From the NCBI RefSeq assembly GCF_020103725.1, contig NZ_JAHXBG010000017.1:1-64000 (forward strand): DNA of 64,000 bases. The letters are read 5' to 3'. Every line of letters starts with the position of its first letter. Positions within the stretch are counted from its first letter, which is position 1. The translations under genes and the position numbers were made by a program. Below the pieces are notes generated by a model that saw only the letters and a list, made by a program, of their open reading frames with translations, did not search any database and was not told where the DNA came from. Shown one piece after another: positions 31,806 to 41,781 of the stretch. The DNA is from Hyalangium gracile. GTDB taxonomy: Bacteria; Myxococcota; Myxococcia; Myxococcales; Myxococcaceae.

Positions 31806-33245
31806 TCAGTGTCTGCCGCCGTGGCCGCCACCACCGCCGCCGTGGCCGCCACCACCGCCGCCGTGGCCGCCACCACCACCGCCGTGGCCGCCGCCACCGC
31901 CGTGATCGCCGTTGGGGCAACCGTCACCACCGTGGTGACCGCCACCGCCGCCACCGTGGCCGCCACCGCCGTGGCCGCCACCGCCGTGATCGCCGTTGGG
32001 GCAACCGTCACCACCGTGGTGGCCGCCGCCACCGCCACCGTGGCCACCACCGCCACCGTGGCCACCACCACCACCACCATGGCCACCACCGCCACCGTGG
32101 CCACCACCGCCACCGCCATGGCCGCCACCGCCACCGTGATCGTGGGGGCAACCGCCGTCATTGCCGCCATCAGGCGTCCCACCATCATTGCCGCCGTCGG
32201 GCGTGCCACCATCATTGCCGCCGTCGGGCGTGCCGCCATCGCTGCCGCCGTCGGGCGTGCCACCATCGCTGCCGCCGTCGGGCGTCCCACCGTCATTGCC
32301 GCCGTCAGGCGTGCCACCATCACTGCCGCCATCCGGAGTCGGCGGCTGGCAGATGCTGTGCTCATCCAGCACGTTGATGTGGCCCTCGGCGTTGCCCGTC
32401 AGCGACCTAGCGTAGATGCCACCATCGAAGCTGCCGTTGGTGAAGTAGATGTCGGCGCGGGGCGCCAGCACCGTGCCCCAGAAGCCGAAGCCCTCGGCGG
32501 TGATGCTGGTGGTGTCCACGAAGTTGTAGAGCACGCGGTGCTGGTCGATGCCTCCGTTGAACTGGATGCCGAAGCCGGTGAAGGTGGCCGAGGAACCGCG
32601 GATGTTGACCACCACGAAGGAGCCGGCCGGCGCTTCGATGGACCACGCCTTGGCGCCGGTGAAGTCACTGGCGTTCACGTCGAAGATGTTCTGCCGCGCA
32701 TCCGTGCCGCGCAGCATGAGGCCGCCCCAGGACTCGCGCGTCGTGGAGCCGTTGGCCGTCAGGCTGGCCAGCTGGGTGGACAGGCTGTGCAGCTGGGCTC
32801 CGCGGGCGGCAAAGTCGATGGGCGAGCCCTGCGCCAGGGTGCCGCGCGGGTAGAGCACGGACTGGTCGGCGCTGTAGCTGCCCCCGTACCAGGTGTCACC
32901 CCAGACGCCGCCATTGGTGAGCTTCAGGTTGCCGCCCGCCACCAGCGTGTTGGCGATGTCCGTGTCCGGCAGCCTCCATCCCACGGAGAAGAGGTCCATG
33001 GTGATGTTGCCAGCCGCCGCGACCTTGCCCTCCACGTCCGTGCCCAGGTTGTAGTCCCCGAGCAGGAACAGGTTGTAGTCGTTCAAGCGGACCGTGAGGA
33101 CCGGGGACTCGGGCGGGCAGGTGTCGTTATCGTCGAGGTGCCCGTTCCCGGCGCCAAGCCCCTGTGGGTCATCTCCAGGACCCACCCCGCAGGAAGTGAG
33201 GAACAGCAGAGCGGCAATCAAAGCGGACGGGTAGAAAGCGCGCAT
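31806..33245 (-). CDS. Choice-of-anchor A family lipoprotein with DGG and His/Gly repeat tail
   Basis: 479 residues with lipobox LTSC (Cys about 18). Residues about 45-300 are the choice-of-anchor A beta-helix-like domain: LNDYNLFLLGDYNLGTDVEG, KVAAAGNITMDLFSVGW, GGVWGDTWYGGSYSADQS, FVVVNIRGSSATFTGFGIQF, GFGFWGTVLAPRADIYFTNG. Then come seven DGG[S/N]DGGTP units, followed by about 120 residues of GGGGGHGG repeats with two copies of HHGGDGCPNGDH. The domain occurs in surface adhesins, often with a sorting tail; a His/Gly tail is unusual and could bind metal. The start at 33245 is chosen for the signal. AT-rich sequence upstream (33256-33300) may be the promoter. Confidence 0.83.
   Translation of the reverse strand: MRAFYPSALIAALLFLTSCGVGPGDDPQGLGAGNGHLDDNDTCPPESPVLTVRLNDYNLFLLGDYNLGTDVEGKVAAAGNITMDLFSVGWRLPDTDIANTLVAGGNLKLTNGGVWGDTWYGGSYSADQSVLYPRGTLAQGSPIDFAARGAQLHSLSTQLASLTANGSTTRESWGGLMLRGTDARQNIFDVNASDFTGAKAWSIEAPAGSFVVVNIRGSSATFTGFGIQFNGGIDQHRVLYNFVDTTSITAEGFGFWGTVLAPRADIYFTNGSFDGGIYARSLTGNAEGHINVLDEHSICQPPTPDGGSDGGTPDGGNDGGTPDGGSDGGTPDGGSDGGTPDGGNDGGTPDGGNDGGTPDGGNDGGCPHDHGGGGGHGGGGGGHGGGGGHGGGGGGHGGGGGHGGGGGGHHGGDGCPNGDHGGGGHGGGGHGGGGGGHHGGDGCPNGDHGGGGGHGGGGGGHGGGGGGHGGGGGGHGGRH
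31809..32150. repeat. Short tandem repeats encoding Gly/His-rich tail
   Basis: Imperfect repeats of about 15-21 bases of the CCACCACCGCCACCGTGG type encode GGGGGHGG units of the choice-of-anchor A lipoprotein. Two copies of an interrupting segment, coding for HHGGDGCPNGDH, are nearly identical at DNA level (about 31900-31930 and 31984-32016), showing recent duplication. Such a tract can slip and change length. Confidence 0.75.
32158..32340. repeat. 27-bp tandem repeats encoding (DGG[S/N]DGGTP)7
   Basis: Seven head-to-tail 27-bp units of the form CCGCCGTCGGGCGTGCCACC followed by ATCATTG or ATCGCTG lie inside the choice-of-anchor A coding sequence and form the hydrophilic spacer between folded domain and His/Gly tail. 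The period is an exact multiple of three and there are no spacers, so this is a coding repeat and not a CRISPR array. Confidence 0.85.
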
Positions 33246-33444
33246 AACCCGAATACTGCCACTAATTAGATTCCTCGATCCACGATAAAATAGGATTAGT
33301 CTCAGTTTCCGTTTCCCGGGCAGCCCGATATGGCGGTGTCCAGCACACGCAAGCTCCCTTCCACGCATACGCGCATACCCATCCCCTTTCCCTCTTCCTT
33401 CCGGGGTGGGCGGACGGCGGGCACCTGGAGGCAGCAGCCGCGGC

Positions 33445-34425
33445 TCAGGAAGCGCGACGTTCCCGGCGGTAGGTCCCCGGAGCGATGCCTTCCCAGCGCT
33501 TGAAGGCGCGGTTGAATGACGCCTCGTTCTGATAGCCGACCTGCTCCGCGACCTCCCTCATGGAGAGGTTGCTCTCGCGCAGGAACTGGGCCGCCTTCGT
33601 CATCCTCCACCGCGCGAGGTACTCCAACGGTGGTTCGCCCACGAGCGCGCTGAACCGCGCGGCGAAGCCAGACCGGGACAGCGCCACGGCCGACGCGAGG
33701 CTCTCCACGGTCCACGGCTCCGCGGACCGCTCGTGGATGAGCGCGAGCGCCTTGCCGATCTGCGGATCCGCGAGGGCTCGCAGCCCGTGCTCCTTGCAGC
33801 CACGCGTGGAGATGTGCGCGCGGATCGCCTGCACGAGCAGGACATCCGCCAGCCGGCTCGCCACCACGGACGAGCCGGGGCTGCGAGACACGCTCTCCGC
33901 GATGAAGAGCTGCACGGCCGCCGCCAGCGAGGACGACGCCTGGGGATCATCCGCGGCGACGTGGATGACGCGCGGCAGCGCATCGAAGAGCAGCGAGCGG
34001 GGAGCGGCACCGAACCGGAAGGCCCCCGAGACGAGTGTGGTCCGGGCCCCGCCTCCACCCAGGCGGAGCGGCGCCGTCGTGCGTCCTGCAAGGCACGCGG
34101 AGGGGCTGAACTGATGGAGCGGACTGCCCTCGGCATCGCGCAGCGCCTTGCCGCCTCCATGGGGCAGCAGCGCCAGGTCTCCGGCCGAGAGGATGACCGG
34201 CGCCTCTGCTCCCTCGACCTCCAGGCGAGCACCCCCCCGGGCGACGATCATGATGTGGGCGGCGTCTCCGTCGTGCAGTTGGATTCCCCATGGCGCGGAC
34301 AGCTCCAAGCGGCCATAGACGAGGGTCGACAGGCGCATCGTGTCCAGCAGATCCGCCAGGACGTCGGTTTCCTGGCCGTCCTCGGGGCTTGGACGATCAG
34401 TCAATTCTTTTGGAGGAATCGCCAT
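33445..34425 (-). CDS. AraC-family transcriptional regulator with cupin sensor
   Basis: 326 residues. The N-terminal half is the AraC-type cupin_6 sensor domain (PWGIQLHDGDAAHIMIVARG, LEVEGAEAPVILSAGDLALL PHG). The C-terminal 100 residues have two helix-turn-helix motifs: WTVESLASAVALSRSGFAAR and SMREVAEQVGYQNEASFNRA, ending FKRWEGIAPGTYRR. The gene is divergent from the old yellow enzyme gene with 89 nt between starts, so it most likely controls that gene and itself in response to a small ligand. ATG 34425 begins the conserved region; an ATG at 34479 is an alternative. Confidence 0.9.
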   Translation of the reverse strand: MAIPPKELTDRPSPEDGQETDVLADLLDTMRLSTLVYGRLELSAPWGIQLHDGDAAHIMIVARGGARLEVEGAEAPVILSAGDLALLPHGGGKALRDAEGSPLHQFSPSACLAGRTTAPLRLGGGGARTTLVSGAFRFGAAPRSLLFDALPRVIHVAADDPQASSSLAAAVQLFIAESVSRSPGSSVVASRLADVLLVQAIRAHISTRGCKEHGLRALADPQIGKALALIHERSAEPWTVESLASAVALSRSGFAARFSALVGEPPLEYLARWRMTKAAQFLRESNLSMREVAEQVGYQNEASFNRAFKRWEGIAPGTYRRERRAS

Positions 34426-34514
34426 GGCACGTCCATAGCGGCCCGGGCATTTCTCGTCCAGCCGAGTTGAGGCGGACATCCCGTCCGCCCGCCCGGTCCC
34501 TGGTGGGAAAGGCC

Positions 34515-35609
34515 ATGACCTCCTCTCCGAACCTCTTCTCTTCCTTTCAGCTGGGCGGGCTCGAGCTCAAGAACCGCATCGTGATGGCGCCCATGACGCG
34601 CAGCCGTGCTGTCGAGGGCAACGTCCCCAACCCGCTCGCCATCACCTATTACACCCAGCGGGCCTCGGCCGGGCTGATCATCACCGAGGCCTCGCAGGTG
34701 AGCCCTCAGGGCGTCGGCTACATCCGCACGCCGGGAATCCACTCGGCGGAGCAGGTGGCCGGGTGGAAGAAGATCGTCGACGCGGTCCACGAGGCGGGGG
34801 GCCGCATCTACCTTCAGCTCTGGCACGTGGGCCGTATCTCGCATCCCGACTTCCACGGAGGCGAGCTGCCCGTGGCTCCCTCGGCGATCAAGGCGGAGGG
34901 AGAGGTGTTCACCTGGCGGGGGAGGACTCCCATGGTGACGCCGCGAGCGCTCGAGCTCCACGAGATGCCGGGCATCGTCGAGCAGTTCCGGAAGGGCGCC
35001 GAGAACGCGAAGGCGGCGGGGTTCGACGGCGTCGAGCTGCACGGTGCCAACGGCTATCTGCTGGATCAGTTCCTGCGGGATGGCACCAACCACCGCACGG
35101 ACTCCTACGGTGGCGGCATTCGGAACCGGGTGCGGTTGCCGCTCGAAGTCACGGAGGCGGTGATCGGCGTGTGGGGTGCGGAGAGGGTGGGGTACCGCAT
35201 CTCTCCGTACCTCGGCTATTACGGAGCGTCGGAGAGCAACCCGGTCGAGACCTTCGGATACCTCACGGAGCAGTTGAGTCGGCTGCGCCTCGGCTATCTG
35301 CACGTGACGGAGGCCGCGACGGGGATGCAGGCTCCGCCCCCGGGCGCCGTGCGCATCACGCCGCTGCTTCGAGGGAAGTTCCAGGGCACGCTGATGGTGA
35401 ACGGAAGCTACGACGCGAGGACCGGCGCTGCGGCCATCGAGAGCGGAGCCGCGGATCTCGTCTCGTACGGAGCGCCGTTCATCGCCAACCCGGATCTACC
35501 CGAGCGGTACAAGCGCAGCAGCCCGCTGAACGTCGCGGATCCGGCGACGTATTTCGCCGGCGAGGCGAAGGGCTACATCGACTACCCGGCGCTGAGCGCC
35601 AACGCCTGA
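34515..35609 (+). CDS. Alkene reductase of the old yellow enzyme family
   Basis: 364 residues, normal for the NemA/OYE family. FSSFQLGGLELKNRIVMAPM TRSR is the N-terminal FMN-site strand; ITYYTQRASAGLIITEASQV, IYLQLWHVGRISHPDF, FDGVELHGANGYLLDQFLRD (with the substrate-binding His-Asn pair nearby), DSYGGGIRNRVRLPLEV and LVSYGAPFIANPDLPERYK complete the TIM barrel. It reduces activated C=C bonds or nitro compounds with NAD(P)H. The divergent AraC regulator is a likely inducer-responsive control. ATG 34515 is preceded by a GGGAAAGG ribosome-binding site. Confidence 0.92.
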   Translation: MTSSPNLFSSFQLGGLELKNRIVMAPMTRSRAVEGNVPNPLAITYYTQRASAGLIITEASQVSPQGVGYIRTPGIHSAEQVAGWKKIVDAVHEAGGRIYLQLWHVGRISHPDFHGGELPVAPSAIKAEGEVFTWRGRTPMVTPRALELHEMPGIVEQFRKGAENAKAAGFDGVELHGANGYLLDQFLRDGTNHRTDSYGGGIRNRVRLPLEVTEAVIGVWGAERVGYRISPYLGYYGASESNPVETFGYLTEQLSRLRLGYLHVTEAATGMQAPPPGAVRITPLLRGKFQGTLMVNGSYDARTGAAAIESGAADLVSYGAPFIANPDLPERYKRSSPLNVADPATYFAGEAKGYIDYPALSANA

Positions 35610-35710
35610 GTCGTTGGGTGAGACCCACGTCGTCGCGGTGGGGGAGAGCTGCACCGTGAGGCGGGGCCAGTCACTCGGACAGAGCTCCAGGGGCCGGCTT
35701 GTTCTGAGCC

Positions 35711-35735
35711 AACTGGTATGGCTGTCATACCAGTT
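35711..35735. promoter_or_regulatory. Perfect 25-bp palindrome, AACTGGTATG-N5-CATACCAGTT
   Basis: Ten-base perfect arms flank five bases (GCTGT). It lies between the convergent ends of the old yellow enzyme and aminopeptidase genes, with no T run, so it does not look like a classical terminator. The ACTGGT/ACCAGT half-sites are of the kind bound by GntR-family repressors. A second 25-bp palindrome with the same outer seven bases lies at 53537-53561. Its target gene is not apparent; it may be a remnant operator. Confidence 0.5.
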
Positions 35736-35822
35736 CGGTTCATTGTCGCCACCAGCGGGACTGTCACTCCAGGTGGAGCCTCGGCTCTCCTTGCTGACGC
35801 GTTTGGGACTCGAGCCCGTGGC

Positions 35823-38381
35823 TCACGGCTGGCGCTTGAGCCAGGCCGTCACGTCGGGCCCTGCGCGCTCGCGCAGCGCCACGTCCTGGCTCAGCCGCTC
35901 CAGCGTCTGCGCCATCGCCTGCTGCGCCTCCGTCACGGGGTGCGCCTGCAGCAGCGCCTTCGCCTCCTCGTACTGCTTGCGGTCCCTGAGCGCTCCCAGT
36001 GCCTCCACCACCCGCCGCAGCAGCATGGGCGCCCCGCCGGTGCGAGCCAGCACGTCCTTCCAGCGCTGTTGCACCACCTCCCACCAGGCGTCCCGGCCCG
36101 TCCGGTTGCCCAGCAGCGAGCCCAGGTAGATCGTCACGTCCTGCATCTTCACCGCATCCGTGAAGAACAGCTCCTGGCCCCGCTTCGCCAGCGCCGGATC
36201 CTCGAACGAGGCCAGCGCCGACAGGTAGCGCCGCTGCGTGGCCGGATCCGGCTCCGCCTTCATCTTCGCCAGCAGCGTGTCGAACAGCGCCGAGTCTCCC
36301 GCCCGCGCCGCCATGTACACCGCGCTGTCCAGCAGGTTCGGCTCCAGCGCCGCCTTGTCTCCCGCCACCACCTTCGTCACCCGCGGCCGCACCTCGCTCA
36401 GCGCCTGCCCGCTGCGCGCCAGCACACCCACCGCCCGCACCAGCGCCGCGCGCCGCAGCTTCACGCGATCCGTCTCCCCCGCCGCCGACTCCCACCCGAG
36501 CTTCGTCAGCGCCGGCCCCAGCAGCTTCTCCACCCAGCGGCGGAAGCGCTCCTGGTCCTCGCCTTCCACCAGCCGCGCCTCCACGTACCCCAGCCGCCCC
36601 ACCAGCTCGTCCAGGACGGCATCGTCCTCCTCGCCGCCGAAGCGGCCGGTCAGCTCCAGGAAGTCCGCCGCCGAGGCCTGCCCCGAGCGCACCAGCGCCC
36701 AGCGGTCCGCCAGCAGGGAGATGCGCTCGGAGGGCGCCAGCGCCCCCAGGTTCGCCGCCAGCTGCTGCAGCGTCGCCCCGTCGTACGCCACCCGGTAGAA
36801 GCCCGTGGAGCCCGCGTTGGCGCACAGCCACTTCACCTCGCCGCTGCCCTCCAGCGTCACCGTGGCCTGCTCGTCCCTCAGCACGAAGCGCTGCTCGCGC
36901 ACGCCGCCGCCGTCCTCGAAGCGCAGCACCATCGGCACCGGCCAGCGCTCGCCGCTGGACACCCCCGGCTCCGAGTAGAAGCGGCGCTGGTTCAGCGTCA
37001 CCTTCCGGCCCTCCACCTTCACCGACACCAGCGGGTAGCCGCTCTGGCCGATCCAGGCGTTGGCCAGCTCCACCACCGGCTGCGACGAGGCCGCTCCCAG
37101 CGCCCGCCACAAGTCGTCCGCCACCGCGTTGCTCCGCGCGTGCGTGCGCATGTACTGGCGGATGCCCTCGCGGAACGGCCCCTCGCCGAGGAAGCCCTCG
37201 ATCATCCTCAGCACCGCGCCGCCCTTCTCATAGGTGATGAGATCGAAGCTCTCGCCCGCCTCGCTGGCGTTGCGCACCTCGCCGCGGATGGGGTGCGTGG
37301 ACTTGAGCGCGTCCAGGTGCAGCGCCGCCGCCTTGCCCGTGTCGAAGTCCAGCCACACCCGCCACTCCGGCTTCCAGCCGTCGACGATCTTGTAGGCCAT
37401 CCACGTGGCGAAGGCCTCGTTGAGCCACAAGTCGTCCCACCACACCATCGTCACCCAGTTGCCGAACCACTGGTGCGCCAGCTCGTGTGTCACCACCTCC
37501 GCCACCCGCTTCTGCACCGAGAGCGGCGCGGTGGCCGGATCCAGCAGCAGCGCCACCTCGCGGTAGGTGATGAGGCCCGCGTTCTCCATGGCGCCGGCCT
37601 CGAAGTCCGGGATGCCCACCTGGTCCACCTTGCCGTAGGCGTAGGGCAGCCCGAAGTACTCCTGCAGCCGAGGCAGCGCCGCCAGCGCCGCGTCCTGCCC
37701 GAAGCGCGTCAGGTGCGCCTTCTCCGGCAGCGACCAGGTGCGCACCGGCACTCCGTTCACCTGCTGCTCCGGCGTGCCCACCAGCGGGCCCACCACCAGG
37801 GCAATCAGGTACGAGCTGAGGACGTCCATCTCCTGGAACTTCACCGTGCGCAGGTTGCCCTCGACGGTGTCGGAGACGACCGCGCCGTTGGACAGCGCCA
37901 CCAGCCCCTCCGTGGGAGGAATGCGCACGGTGATGGCCCACCGGGCCTTGAAGGACGGCTCGTCGAAGCAGGGGAAGAGCCGCCGCGCGTCCGCCGCCTC
38001 GAACTGGGTGGCGGCCACCTTGCCCGCCAGGTACAGGCCCCGGAGCCCCTCCGTGAAGCGGCCCGTCCACTCCACGTCCAGCGAGGCCGCGCCGGTGGGC
38101 AGCGGCGCGCCGAACGTCAGCACCACCGTCTCGCTCTGCGCCACCGGCTGGATGGAGGTCGGCGTGCGCTGCTCGTTGCCGGCGCGGAACGTCACCTTGC
38201 CGAGCTGCAGCGCGATGCCGTGGAGGATGATCTCGCTCGTGGGCGAGGCCACCTCCAGCTCGACGGTCTGCGAGCCGGTGAAGGTGCGCTCATCCAGGTT
38301 GAGCGTCAGCGTGGCCGCGTAGCGGCGGGGGAGGACGGTACGGGGGAGCCGGAAGTTCTTGTCTTCGGTCAGGTGCGCCAT
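35823..38381 (-). CDS. M1-family zinc aminopeptidase
   Basis: 852 residues. The exopeptidase motif GAMENAG lies at about 260 and the zinc site HELAHQWFGN at about 297 with the third ligand in WLNEAFATWM, the HEXXH-X18-E signature. The C-terminal half is the ERAP1-like helical domain (GSTGFYRVAYDGATLQQLAA onward). No signal peptide is visible, so it is probably a cytoplasmic aminopeptidase that trims peptides, related to aminopeptidase N and puromycin-sensitive aminopeptidases. ATG 38381 (MAHLTEDKNFRLPRTVLPRR) fits the family start better than 38420. Confidence 0.93.
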   Translation of the reverse strand: MAHLTEDKNFRLPRTVLPRRYAATLTLNLDERTFTGSQTVELEVASPTSEIILHGIALQLGKVTFRAGNEQRTPTSIQPVAQSETVVLTFGAPLPTGAASLDVEWTGRFTEGLRGLYLAGKVAATQFEAADARRLFPCFDEPSFKARWAITVRIPPTEGLVALSNGAVVSDTVEGNLRTVKFQEMDVLSSYLIALVVGPLVGTPEQQVNGVPVRTWSLPEKAHLTRFGQDAALAALPRLQEYFGLPYAYGKVDQVGIPDFEAGAMENAGLITYREVALLLDPATAPLSVQKRVAEVVTHELAHQWFGNWVTMVWWDDLWLNEAFATWMAYKIVDGWKPEWRVWLDFDTGKAAALHLDALKSTHPIRGEVRNASEAGESFDLITYEKGGAVLRMIEGFLGEGPFREGIRQYMRTHARSNAVADDLWRALGAASSQPVVELANAWIGQSGYPLVSVKVEGRKVTLNQRRFYSEPGVSSGERWPVPMVLRFEDGGGVREQRFVLRDEQATVTLEGSGEVKWLCANAGSTGFYRVAYDGATLQQLAANLGALAPSERISLLADRWALVRSGQASAADFLELTGRFGGEEDDAVLDELVGRLGYVEARLVEGEDQERFRRWVEKLLGPALTKLGWESAAGETDRVKLRRAALVRAVGVLARSGQALSEVRPRVTKVVAGDKAALEPNLLDSAVYMAARAGDSALFDTLLAKMKAEPDPATQRRYLSALASFEDPALAKRGQELFFTDAVKMQDVTIYLGSLLGNRTGRDAWWEVVQQRWKDVLARTGGAPMLLRRVVEALGALRDRKQYEEAKALLQAHPVTEAQQAMAQTLERLSQDVALRERAGPDVTAWLKRQP

Positions 38382-38489
38382 GGCGGCTGGGAATGTAGCC
38401 GCACCGCGTCCCGGGCTCACGGAGATTGGTGGTGGAGTGAGGCCCCCCCTGAGCGCCTGTCCAGCGCTGGACGTGTCTCGGCCCGGGGC

Positions 38490-39062
38490 TCACATGCCTC
38501 CCACCTCCAGCGCGCCGCCCACGCCCTCGAAGGGCTTGGTCACCGTGGCGTGGAAGGTGATGTCGTTCAGGAGGATGTTCACCGGCAGGGTGTCGGTGCC
38601 GATGCCTACCCGCTTCACCGTGTTGTTGATGATGAGCCAGATGCGAGGCTTGCCCGCGGCCTGCACCAGCACCGGGTCCCGGATGGTGACGGGCTGGTTC
38701 GCCCCGGGCGCGAAGGCCTGCGTGGGCAGCAGCACGGAGGCGGCGTTGAAGTACGCCGGCAGGTTGTTGTTCGTGTAGAGCACTGGCTGCTCTGGCGTGG
38801 CCTGGCCGGAGAGCGACAGCCGCGCTCCCACCTCCAGCGTCAGCGCCCGGGTGGGGTTCACGATCGTCAGGTCCGCGGAGATGTCCCGCACGATGACGTC
38901 TCCCACGGCCTCGTTCGGCACGTCGATGGCCACCTCCGCGTAGACGGGCTCCAGCAGCGAGGTGACGGGGACGCTCTGATCGAAGGGCTCGGTCTCGACG
39001 ACCACCTCGGCCGAGCACGCGGACAGCAGCAGCAACAGGCAGGCACTGGGTACACGCAGCAT
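38490..39062 (-). CDS. Lipoprotein of unknown function
   Basis: 190 residues from ATG 39062, which has a GAGGAA ribosome-binding site. Lipobox LSAC with Cys about 16. The mature part has two beta-sandwich-like halves (VYAEVAIDVPNEAVGDVIVR, LTLEVGARLSLSG; VTIRDPVLVQAAGKPRIWLI, ILLNDITFHATVTKPFEGVG). No family is recognised. It follows the beta-barrel-like gene by 11 nt and is probably cotranscribed, suggesting an outer-membrane barrel plus lipoprotein partner. Confidence 0.78.
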   Translation of the reverse strand: MLRVPSACLLLLLSACSAEVVVETEPFDQSVPVTSLLEPVYAEVAIDVPNEAVGDVIVRDISADLTIVNPTRALTLEVGARLSLSGQATPEQPVLYTNNNLPAYFNAASVLLPTQAFAPGANQPVTIRDPVLVQAAGKPRIWLIINNTVKRVGIGTDTLPVNILLNDITFHATVTKPFEGVGGALEVGGM

Positions 39063-39073
39063 GGGTCGGTTCC

Positions 39074-39802
39074 TCATCGGAAGGTCCAGGAGAGATCGAA
39101 GACGGGCACCACGGGCAGTCCGCCGCCCGGGAAGACCGGGTCATCGAGGTCCACGTAGGCGGCGCCCAGGGCCAGGCCCAGGTGCTCGCCGCCGTAGCGC
39201 AGGCCCGCCGCGGCTCGCAGCGCGGAGCCTCCCTTCACGCGGACCCCGGCCTCGGCGATGAGCGTCCACCCCAGCGAGAGCTGGAGGGCCGCCGCGCCCG
39301 TCACCGACAGGTAGTCCGACTCGTAGCGGGCGTAGCGCGCCTCGCCCTGCACCACGAGCGCCCCCATCACCAGGCCATAGGCGCCGTAGACGGTTGGGCC
39401 CGACAGGGTGGGCTCGAAGCGCTGGATGGCGGGCTCCTGAGACTCGACGACGGAGGAGTAGACGGACGCACCCACGAAGTGCGTGTAGCGCGCGCCCGCC
39501 ACGATGCGGTGCGGCCCGACCGCCGCCGCCCAGCGCAGGCCCAGGTTGGGCGCCAGCAGCAGGTCCGCGTACAGCGAGGTGTCCAGCGCGAGCCCCGCCA
39601 CCAGCGGCACCGCCGAGCGCTGCAGCCCGAGCACCGGGTGCGCGATGACGGCGGCGGACTCCGTGGTGAGCAGCCGACCGTTGCCGGAGGGCGTGTCCTC
39701 GGACTCCTGCGCGCGGGCCGAGAGGGGACTCAGGATGAAGAGGGTCTGACAGAGGAGCCCGGCCATGGCGACACGGCGGGCGAGAGGGATTCGAAGGGTC
39801 AA
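39074..39802 (-). CDS. Outer-membrane beta-barrel-like protein
   Basis: 242 residues with a signal peptide (MAGLLCQTLFILSPLSARAQ). The mature protein alternates polar and hydrophobic residues in strands (LGLRWAAAVGPHRIVAGARY, VYGAYGLVMGALVVQGEARY, LIAEAGVRVKGGSALRAAAG) and ends in VFDLSWTFR, a penultimate aromatic pattern like the C-terminal strand of outer-membrane barrels. The specific family is not recognised. It is first in a two-gene operon with the lipoprotein gene. Confidence 0.72.
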   Translation of the reverse strand: MTLRIPLARRVAMAGLLCQTLFILSPLSARAQESEDTPSGNGRLLTTESAAVIAHPVLGLQRSAVPLVAGLALDTSLYADLLLAPNLGLRWAAAVGPHRIVAGARYTHFVGASVYSSVVESQEPAIQRFEPTLSGPTVYGAYGLVMGALVVQGEARYARYESDYLSVTGAAALQLSLGWTLIAEAGVRVKGGSALRAAAGLRYGGEHLGLALGAAYVDLDDPVFPGGGLPVVPVFDLSWTFR

Positions 39803-39986
39803 ATCGCTCGCTCCTGGGGCATGAGAGGGATGCCTGTATGGCCCGAGGAACGTCGCGAGGGAGCGCCTCTCGCGCGCGACTGTCCACCACTCGGCACGAG
39901 TCCCCCATGGGTGGGGACGGACTCATGGAGCCGAGGGGGTGTCCACCTTCCCCTGGAGGCCTGCCTGACATCCAGGCAGCCGCGGC

Positions 39987-40214
39987 CTACGGCGTGTCGT
40001 CGGGAGGCACCCGCACGCGCGGGTTGGCGTGGAGGATGACGTCCCGCCCGTCGATGCGGGCTACCTGGTGCACGTTCACCACGAAGTCGCGCCGGGCGGG
40101 CCACCCTTGCTCCAGGTCGAACTGCGTGGCTCCCAGATTGACCACCTTGCCGAGCTTGCGGCCTTCGACGTCCCTGACGGTCATGCCCTCGTGCAGCTCG
40201 CCTGGATCGATCAT
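39987..40214 (-). CDS. Small PRC-barrel-like protein (DUF2171 type)
   Basis: 75 residues; ATG 40214 has a perfect AGGAGG ribosome-binding site. MIDPGELHEGMTVRDVEGRK LGKVV with the later VVNVHQVARIDGRDVILHAN matches the DUF2171/PRC-barrel pattern of small proteins that bind metals or assembly factors. Longer in-frame extension to 40412 has no start signal. Neighbours do not suggest a role. Confidence 0.75.
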   Translation of the reverse strand: MIDPGELHEGMTVRDVEGRKLGKVVNLGATQFDLEQGWPARRDFVVNVHQVARIDGRDVILHANPRVRVPPDDTP

Positions 40215-40459
40215 CGCTTCCTCCTGGTGTCCTCGTGGATGGGGGTGGTCCTTCCCTATGGGTTCAACACCGGATGGCCCACGAGACACGTCGCTCCACA
40301 GCCGAACAGTGGGGTGACGGGCAGTGAACACTCCTCTTTCGCTCGCCCTGTCCGAAGGTAGCGGGGCGTGGGCACGGGTGCTTGCCTGCGCTTCCGTGAT
40401 GGCCGGGGGCACCGCGGACTTGGCCGCGAGACTCCTCCTGGCCCTGGGAGGGATTGCTC

Positions 40460-41770
<1,311 letters not shown>

Positions 41771-41781
41771 GGAGGCGGCCC

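Noticed and set aside
32158-32340. CRISPR-like series of 27-bp repeats
   Set aside because: Repeats are contiguous, in multiples of three, and encode DGG[S/N]DGGTP in a lipoprotein; there are no spacers.
35718-39158. Open frame of 1146 codons on the plus strand
   Set aside because: It is antisense to the M1 aminopeptidase and lipoprotein genes. Its composition is His/Arg/Gln-rich shadow translation without any domain, while the minus strand has GAMEN and HEXXH motifs.
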